Shown piece by piece: positions 7,156 to 10,742 of a DNA stretch of 10,742 nucleotides (its first letter is position 1; the number at the start of each line of letters is the position of its first letter). Made by a program: the position numbers and the translations under genes. Source of the stretch: Faeciplasma avium. Its GTDB lineage: Bacteria > Bacillota > Clostridia > Oscillospirales > Ruminococcaceae. The stretch is taken from the NCBI GenBank assembly GCA_018713505.1, contig DVOL01000001.1, positions 1 through 10,742 on the forward strand, read 5' to 3'. The notes beneath the pieces are model-generated. The model saw only the letters and a program-made list of their open reading frames with translations, was not told where the DNA came from and ran no database searches.

Positions 7156-7395
7156 TTATCCGTCCTCAAGCCTTGCCTTTTTTAAAAGATAGCTCTGCCT
7201 TGCCCTCAGCGAGGCAAGACCCAGTATCGCAGCCTCGACAAGAAGCGGGTCTGTAGCCTCGTTGAAGGCGGACTCCGCCTCCGACAGCCTTATAGACAGC
7301 TCGTCAAGCTCTAGGCGTATGAGCCGGCGCCTGAGGCTTTTTTCACGGTCCTCCAAGGATTTCCGCCACGGTATGCAGGGGGTTAGCTTTAGCAT
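7156..7395 (-). CDS. DUF2508/YaaL-like small protein
   Basis: A 79-residue highly charged, probably all-helical soluble protein with no signal peptide or membrane segment. The C-terminal half, with DPLLVEAAILGLASLRARQSYLLKKAR at about residues 49-75, follows the pattern I associate with DUF2508 (Bacillus YaaL): DP..LV near the middle, an aliphatic/Ala helix, and a terminal R..YLLKKA stretch. The family has no established function that I know of; in Bacillus it sits beside recR and bofA. The gene is well supported by AAAGGAGGT, with five bases before ATG. It is transcribed divergently from the cysteine-rich ORF to its right. No bofA follows; the next gene on this strand is argG, 280 bases on. 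Confidence 0.72.
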   Translation of the reverse strand: MLKLTPCIPWRKSLEDREKSLRRRLIRLELDELSIRLSEAESAFNEATDPLLVEAAILGLASLRARQSYLLKKARLEDG

Positions 7396-7454
7396 ATTAA
7401 GACCTCCTTTTTAATAAAATATGGTCGGTCATGCTTAAAAATTACATATCGGAA

Positions 7455-7460
7455 TATAAT
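7455..7460 (+). promoter_or_regulatory. Possible -10 element for the cysteine-rich ORF
   Basis: A perfect TATAAT lies 46 bases ahead of the proposed GTG start at 7507. The position 17 bases upstream (TGCTTA, 7432-7437) is a poor -35, so an activator or another sigma factor may be involved, or the match may be chance in AT-rich DNA. Confidence 0.4.
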
Positions 7461-7488
7461 ATTAGGGACTCGGCGGAGAGCTAATATT
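7458..7488. repeat. Inverted repeat in the divergent intergenic region
   Basis: AATATTAG (7458-7465) and CTAATATT (7481-7488) are perfect inverse complements 15 bases apart. They overlap the TATAAT at 7455-7460 and lie just upstream of the ribosome site at 7493. It could be an operator or a leader hairpin. Confidence 0.45.
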
Positions 7489-7506
7489 TATCAAGAGGTG
7501 TTTTCG

Positions 7507-7755
7507 GTGGGAGAGTACAGCTATGCCAGCATAAGGTACTGCTGGACGGTGGGAAGAAATGTTATTTTTGAAAAGCACTACGGCTCCAAGGGCGTGGGAG
7601 AGTGCCTTTTCAGACGGGAGTACGGCTGTGAGAGCTGCTGCAGGGAGTGCGAAAAAAAGCCGGAGGCGGAGTCTTGCATGACTGCGGCTATAGCTCCGGG
7701 AGGGCTTTTTGCGGGGGAGGGTCAGTCCTCGCTGCCGGGGCTGGGAGCGCTTTGA
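7507..7755 (+). CDS. Short cysteine-rich protein of unknown function
   Basis: I do not recognise this protein. From the GTG at 7507 it is 82 residues with seven Cys (12, 33, 41, 44, 45, 48, 57), four of them clustered in GCESCCREC at 40-48, which could bind metal. The first 57 residues are aromatic and charged (YSYASIRYCWTVGRN, EKHYGSKGVGECLFRREYGC). The last 25 are Gly/Ala/Leu-rich and look unstructured. There is no signal peptide or membrane helix. The start was chosen because AAGAGG (7493-7498) is well placed for 7507; the GTG at 7498 lies inside that site. Codon choice (AAG, AGC, ATA, GGA) matches the neighbours, which supports a real gene. It ends 26 bases ahead of the scfA -35, so it is a neighbour of the SCIFF unit but probably has its own transcript. 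Confidence 0.55.
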   Translation: MGEYSYASIRYCWTVGRNVIFEKHYGSKGVGECLFRREYGCESCCRECEKKPEAESCMTAAIAPGGLFAGEGQSSLPGLGAL

Positions 7756-7781
7756 CTGACGCCTGGCGTGGCTTATGGGGA

Positions 7782-7810
7782 TTGACAAGAGAAAGCCTGT
7801 GTGCTATAAT
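7782..7810 (+). promoter_or_regulatory. Consensus sigma-A-type promoter of scfA
   Basis: TTGACA (7782-7787) and TATAAT (7805-7810) are both perfect, the spacer is exactly 17 bases, and TG at 7802-7803 makes an extended -10. The start of transcription should be near 7817, giving a leader of about 49 bases. A small CCTA/TAGG hairpin (7815-7818 with 7823-7826) could form at its 5' end. Confidence 0.92.
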
Positions 7811-7865
7811 TGTCCCTAGTAATAGGCATGGAAACATCATGCTCAGCAATTAGGAGGTTGAAATA

Positions 7866-8015
7866 ATGAAGCATATTGTCACCATCAAGACTCGCAATCT
7901 TTGCAAAAGCGCAAGAAACGGTGGCTGCGGCGAGTGTCAGACTTCCTGCCAGTCCGCCTGCAAGACCAGCTGCGGAATCGCCAACCAGAAGTGCGAGAAG
8001 TCCCAGAAGAAGTAA
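7866..8015 (+). CDS. scfA: SCIFF-family ranthipeptide precursor
   Basis: A 49-residue RiPP precursor of the 'six cysteines in forty-five residues' family. The start is typical (MKHIVTIKTRNL) and the family core is present: GGCGECQTSCQSACKTSC, residues 19-36, then NQKCE, 40-44. The six family Cys are 21, 24, 28, 32, 36 and 43. A maturase forms thioether bonds from Cys side chains to carbons of acceptor residues; the mature product's role is not known to me. Two departures stand out. Residue 37 is Gly (codon GGA at 7974-7976), where the usual SCIFF reads SCTVANQ with Thr, and there is a seventh Cys at position 13 in the leader. The ribosome site is near perfect (AGGAGGT, 7852-7858, seven bases before ATG). 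The gene is too short to be called by length-based gene finders. It has a consensus promoter upstream and an attenuator and maturase gene downstream. Confidence 0.95.
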   Translation: MKHIVTIKTRNLCKSARNGGCGECQTSCQSACKTSCGIANQKCEKSQKK

Positions 8016-8030
8016 GTCGGAGCTTTATTT

Positions 8031-8079
8031 GCCGCCGATACTGTTGTCGCATGGTCTCAACGGTATTGGCGGCATTTTT
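8031..8079 (+). terminator. Terminator/attenuator between scfA and scfB
   Basis: An 11-bp stem (8031-8041 with 8063-8073, one G-T wobble) extends inward by a T-G wobble and GTTG/CAAC (8043-8046 with 8058-8061), with an 11-base loop, then five T at 8075-8079. It begins 15 bases after the scfA stop and ends 40 bases before scfB. Partial termination here would give abundant scfA message and little scfB message, as is common for RiPP precursors and their enzymes. Confidence 0.85.
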
Positions 8080-8119
8080 CGTATAAAGGCGGCGGGTCTG
8101 CCGGAAAGGAAGTAATAAG

Positions 8120-9505
8120 ATGATACATAGCTACAAGCAGGGCGGGCTTAATATCGTCCTTGATGTATGCTCGGGAGCCGTCCATCTGGTGGACGGGCTG
8201 ACCTACGACATAATCGGAGTCTGCGACAAAAGCCCCGAGCTTAGCAGGGACGGGATTATCAAGGAGGTCCTGTCGCTCCCGGGGAGGGAAAACGAGTCGG
8301 CAGAGGAAATAAATGAGTGCCTTGACCAGATAGAGGAGCTTAAAAAGGACGGCTCGCTCTTCTCAAACGACGATTTTAAGGAGCTTGCAGGACAGCTCAA
8401 GGAAAAAACCTCCGGCGTAGTCAAGGCGCTCTGCCTGCATGTCGCCCACACCTGCAATCTAAACTGCTCCTACTGCTTTGCCTCCCAGGGAAAATACCAC
8501 GGCAGGAGGGCGGTCATGAGCCTTGAGACCGGCAAGCGTGCCATAGACTTTCTTATAGCAAGCTCCAAAGGCCGCAGGAATCTCGAGGTCGATTTCTTCG
8601 GCGGAGAGCCGCTTATGAACCTTGATGTCGTAAAGGGGATAGTAGAGTACGCCCGCTCGCTGGAGGCTGACGCCGGGAAGAACTTTCGCTTCACCCTGAC
8701 AACCAACGGAATGCTGATAGACGACGATGTTATAGACTTTGCCAACCGTGAGATGTCGAATGTTGTGCTGAGTCTCGACGGCCGCCGGGAGGTCCACGAC
8801 AGGTACAGGGTGGACTATCAGGGAAAGGGAAGCTGGGATGTGATAGTCCCCAAGTTTCAAAGGCTTGTCAAGGCGAGGGGCGGCAGGAATTATTACATGA
8901 GGGGGACCTTCACCCACGCCAACCCAGACTTTGTCGAGGATATAAAAGTCATGCTGGAGCTTGGGTTTGACGAGCTGAGCATGGAGCCGGTGGTCTGCTC
9001 TAAGGACGACCCGTCCGCTCTTGACGAAAAGGACATCGCGCTTGTCTGCGCTCAGTACGAGGAGCTTGCACAGCTTATGCTCCAAAGAAGAAGGGAGAAT
9101 AAGCCCTTTACCTTCTATCACTACATGCTCGACCTTGAGGACGGTCCGTGCATCTACAAGAGGATTTCTGGCTGCGGCTCGGGGACTGAGTACCTAGCCG
9201 TAACTCCCTGGGGGGATTTGTACCCCTGCCACCAGTTTGTCGGGGAGGAGCGCTTCCGTCTGGGAGATATCTGGCGGGGAGTCACCAACACCGAGCTTCA
9301 GGGGGAGTTTAAGAGCTGCAATGTATACTCCAGAAAGGAGTGCTGCGACTGCTGGGCGAGGCTTTACTGCTCGGGAGGCTGCTCTGCCAACGCCTACCAC
9401 GCCACCGGCAGCATACGGGGGATATACGAAAGCGGCTGCACCCTCTTTAAAAAGAGGATAGAGTGCGCCATCTATCTGGAGGCGCTGAGGAGCATTGAGG
9501 GCTGA
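8120..9505 (+). CDS. scfB: SCIFF ranthipeptide maturase (radical SAM/SPASM enzyme)
   Basis: A 461-residue radical-SAM enzyme expected to install thioether crosslinks in ScfA, as CteB does in Clostridium thermocellum. Residues 1 to about 100 (NIVLDVCSGAVHLVDGLTYDII onward) form the peptide-binding N-terminal region (RRE, PqqD-like). The SAM [4Fe-4S] motif CxxxCxxC is C112, C116, C119 (CNLNCSYCF), and GGEP, which binds the SAM amino group, is at 161-164. The C-terminal SPASM region carries Cys at 344, 352, 370, 400, 408, 409, 411, 417, 421 and 440, enough for two auxiliary [4Fe-4S] clusters. LYPCHQFVGEERFRLGDIW is a typical SPASM segment. The length is normal for the family. The ribosome site AAGGAAG lies a few bases before ATG. 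The gene shares one base with the next gene (TGATG), so the two are probably translationally coupled. Confidence 0.95.
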   Translation: MIHSYKQGGLNIVLDVCSGAVHLVDGLTYDIIGVCDKSPELSRDGIIKEVLSLPGRENESAEEINECLDQIEELKKDGSLFSNDDFKELAGQLKEKTSGVVKALCLHVAHTCNLNCSYCFASQGKYHGRRAVMSLETGKRAIDFLIASSKGRRNLEVDFFGGEPLMNLDVVKGIVEYARSLEADAGKNFRFTLTTNGMLIDDDVIDFANREMSNVVLSLDGRREVHDRYRVDYQGKGSWDVIVPKFQRLVKARGGRNYYMRGTFTHANPDFVEDIKVMLELGFDELSMEPVVCSKDDPSALDEKDIALVCAQYEELAQLMLQRRRENKPFTFYHYMLDLEDGPCIYKRISGCGSGTEYLAVTPWGDLYPCHQFVGEERFRLGDIWRGVTNTELQGEFKSCNVYSRKECCDCWARLYCSGGCSANAYHATGSIRGIYESGCTLFKKRIECAIYLEALRSIEG

Positions 9506-10742
9506 TGGACACTCCGATAGTCGATTTTGTCAGGGAGTATGCAAAAAGCGGGGCGGTAAGGCTCCATATGCCGGGACACAAGGGAAGCCCGTTGCTGGGT
9601 CCCGAGGAGCTTGACATCACCGAGCTTCCCGGAGCGGACATACTCTACAGCGCAAAGGGGATAATAAAAAGAAGCGAGGAAAACGCCTCACGGCTGTTTG
9701 GCTCCGCCATGACGCTTTATTCCACCGAAGGCTCCACCCTCTCGATAAGGGCGATGCTCTGGCTTGTGAGGGCGGAGTGCGCAGGAAAGGGAAGGGCTCC
9801 TGTAATCCTTGCGGCAAGAAACGCCCACAGAAGCTTTTTAACCGGCTGTATGCTGCTCGGAATAGAGGCCTTTTGGCTCTACCCGGAATCGGGAGGGCTT
9901 CACGGCTCGAAGATTTCCGCCAGTAGTCTAAAAAAGGCTCTAAAGGAGCTTAAGCCGGACGCCGTCTATCTTACAAGCCCGGACTATATCGGCGGGATGG
10001 CGGACATAGCCGAGGCGTCACGGCTTTGCAAGGCTCACGGAGCGCTTTTGCTGGTGGACAACGCCCACGGAGGGTATCTTAGGTTCCTTGAAAAAAGCCT
10101 CCACCCACTGGACCTAGGAGCCGACCTCGTCTGCGACTCTGCGCACAAGACCCTGCCGGTGCTCACCGGGGGAGGGTATCTTCACATTTCCGGCTCCTCG
10201 CCGGGGTCGGTTTTGGAGAGGGCTGAGGAGGCGATGGCTGTTTTCGCCTCGACAAGCCCGTCCTATCTGATACTACAGTCGCTTGATATGGCTAACCGGC
10301 TTCTTGACGGCGGTCTCCCCGAAAGGATACAAAAGGTCTGCCGGCTCGTGGGGGAGGCTAAAAAAAGGCTTTCAGACCATGGCATAGCCGTCTGCTCAGA
10401 CGAGCCTATGAAGCTCTGCCTCATGCCAAAGAGCTACGGCTACACCGGCGATGATATGTCTATGCTTCTTGCAAAAAAGGGGATATACTGCGAGTTCTCA
10501 GACCCGGATTATCTGACGCTTATGCCCTCGGGCATGACAAGCCCCAGCGAGCTGGAAAGAGCTGTAAATCAGATACTGCTGGTCGAAAGAAGGCAGCCGA
10601 TACTAAGCCAGCCTCCCAAGGCGGCTCCGGGAGAGAGGGTGCTGTCCTGCCTCGAGGCTATGCTTCTGGCGAGAAAAAGAGTGCCTATTTCCTGCGCCGT
10701 CGGGGAGGTTTTCGCAGGGATCGAGACCTCCTGCCCTCCGGC
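9505..10742 (+). CDS. Orn/Lys/Arg decarboxylase-family PLP enzyme (3' truncated)
   Basis: The ATG at 9505 uses the last base of the scfB stop codon, and the frame stays open to the right edge: 412 codons of an expected 480 or so. The sequence is a fold-type I PLP enzyme of the Bacillus YaaO type. It has RLHMPGHKG at residues 19-27, a STEGST phosphate-binding loop at 73-78, LLVDNAHGG with the PLP-stacking region at 182-190, and the Schiff-base lysine K215 in SAHKTLP (codon 10147-10149). Most family members read DEAHGAH where this has DNAHGGY, so the substrate is uncertain. Arginine, lysine or ornithine decarboxylation to a polyamine precursor is the family expectation, not something seen here. 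In Bacillus the homologue precedes tmk. The missing part is the C-terminal domain. Confidence 0.88.
   Translation, partial: MDTPIVDFVREYAKSGAVRLHMPGHKGSPLLGPEELDITELPGADILYSAKGIIKRSEENASRLFGSAMTLYSTEGSTLSIRAMLWLVRAECAGKGRAPVILAARNAHRSFLTGCMLLGIEAFWLYPESGGLHGSKISASSLKKALKELKPDAVYLTSPDYIGGMADIAEASRLCKAHGALLLVDNAHGGYLRFLEKSLHPLDLGADLVCDSAHKTLPVLTGGGYLHISGSSPGSVLERAEEAMAVFASTSPSYLILQSLDMANRLLDGGLPERIQKVCRLVGEAKKRLSDHGIAVCSDEPMKLCLMPKSYGYTGDDMSMLLAKKGIYCEFSDPDYLTLMPSGMTSPSELERAVNQILLVERRQPILSQPPKAAPGERVLSCLEAMLLARKRVPISCAVGEVFAGIETSCPP

Noticed and set aside
7462..7788. A 108-residue minus-strand ORF opposite the cysteine-rich ORF.
   Set aside because: Arg/Ser/Pro-rich composition typical of an antisense shadow; it would overlap the scfA promoter and has no convincing ribosome site. 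The plus-strand frame has better support.
8459..9121. A 220-residue minus-strand ORF inside scfB.
   Set aside because: It lies wholly antisense to a well-supported radical-SAM gene that covers the whole interval; shadow frames of this length are common in this codon usage.
1..10742. CRISPR arrays, tRNA genes, insertion sequences with transposase.
   Set aside because: I read for regularly spaced repeats, tRNA T-loop/CCA features and transposase motifs and found none.

Overview
The window looks like a chromosomal segment from a class Clostridia bacterium, most likely of Ruminococcaceae/Oscillospiraceae type. The evidence is a SCIFF ranthipeptide precursor with its radical-SAM maturase (a hallmark of Clostridia), the long fused FGAM synthase of the clostridial/streptococcal kind, strong AGGAGG-type ribosome binding sites, and moderately GC-rich DNA with heavy use of ATA, AGG and AAG codons. 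This placement is inference from gene content; no taxonomic search was possible.

Layout: (1) 1-2822 (+) is the 3' three quarters of a fused purine-synthesis enzyme (PurL with a C-terminal glutaminase domain), ending in a clear intrinsic terminator. (2) 2823-3200 is a 378-base gene-free stretch between convergent genes. Nearly all of it can fold into one 266-base domain with a long-range closing helix and a tight four-way junction. I cannot match it to a known family. (3) 3201-6875 (-) is the arginine operon argG-argH-argF, transcribed leftwards from a good sigma-A-type promoter whose spacer carries an ArgR-type operator; it converts ornithine and carbamoyl phosphate to arginine. (4) 6876-7155 is a repeat-rich intergenic region. 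(5) 7156-7395 (-) is a small DUF2508/YaaL-like gene. It is divergent from 7507-7755 (+), a short cysteine-rich ORF of unknown function. (6) 7782-10742 (+) is a consensus promoter driving scfA (49-residue SCIFF peptide), a terminator/attenuator, scfB (SCIFF maturase), and a PLP-dependent Orn/Lys/Arg decarboxylase-family gene that overlaps scfB by one base and runs off the window.

How the parts work together: purL and the arg operon are ordinary biosynthetic genes. The RiPP unit makes a small cysteine-rich peptide that ScfB crosslinks through Cys-to-carbon thioethers. The strong promoter followed by an attenuator should give much more precursor than enzyme. The precursor departs from the usual SCIFF sequence in two places: Gly replaces the usual crosslink-acceptor Thr at position 37, and there is an extra Cys at position 13. 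YaaL-like and YaaO-like (decarboxylase) genes also lie close together in Bacillus, near recR and tmk-holB. The right half may therefore be an old synteny block into which the SCIFF genes are set, and tmk/holB may follow beyond the right edge (inference).

The best candidates for something undescribed are the structured element at 2892-3157, the variant SCIFF core, and the cysteine-rich ORF just upstream of the SCIFF promoter.
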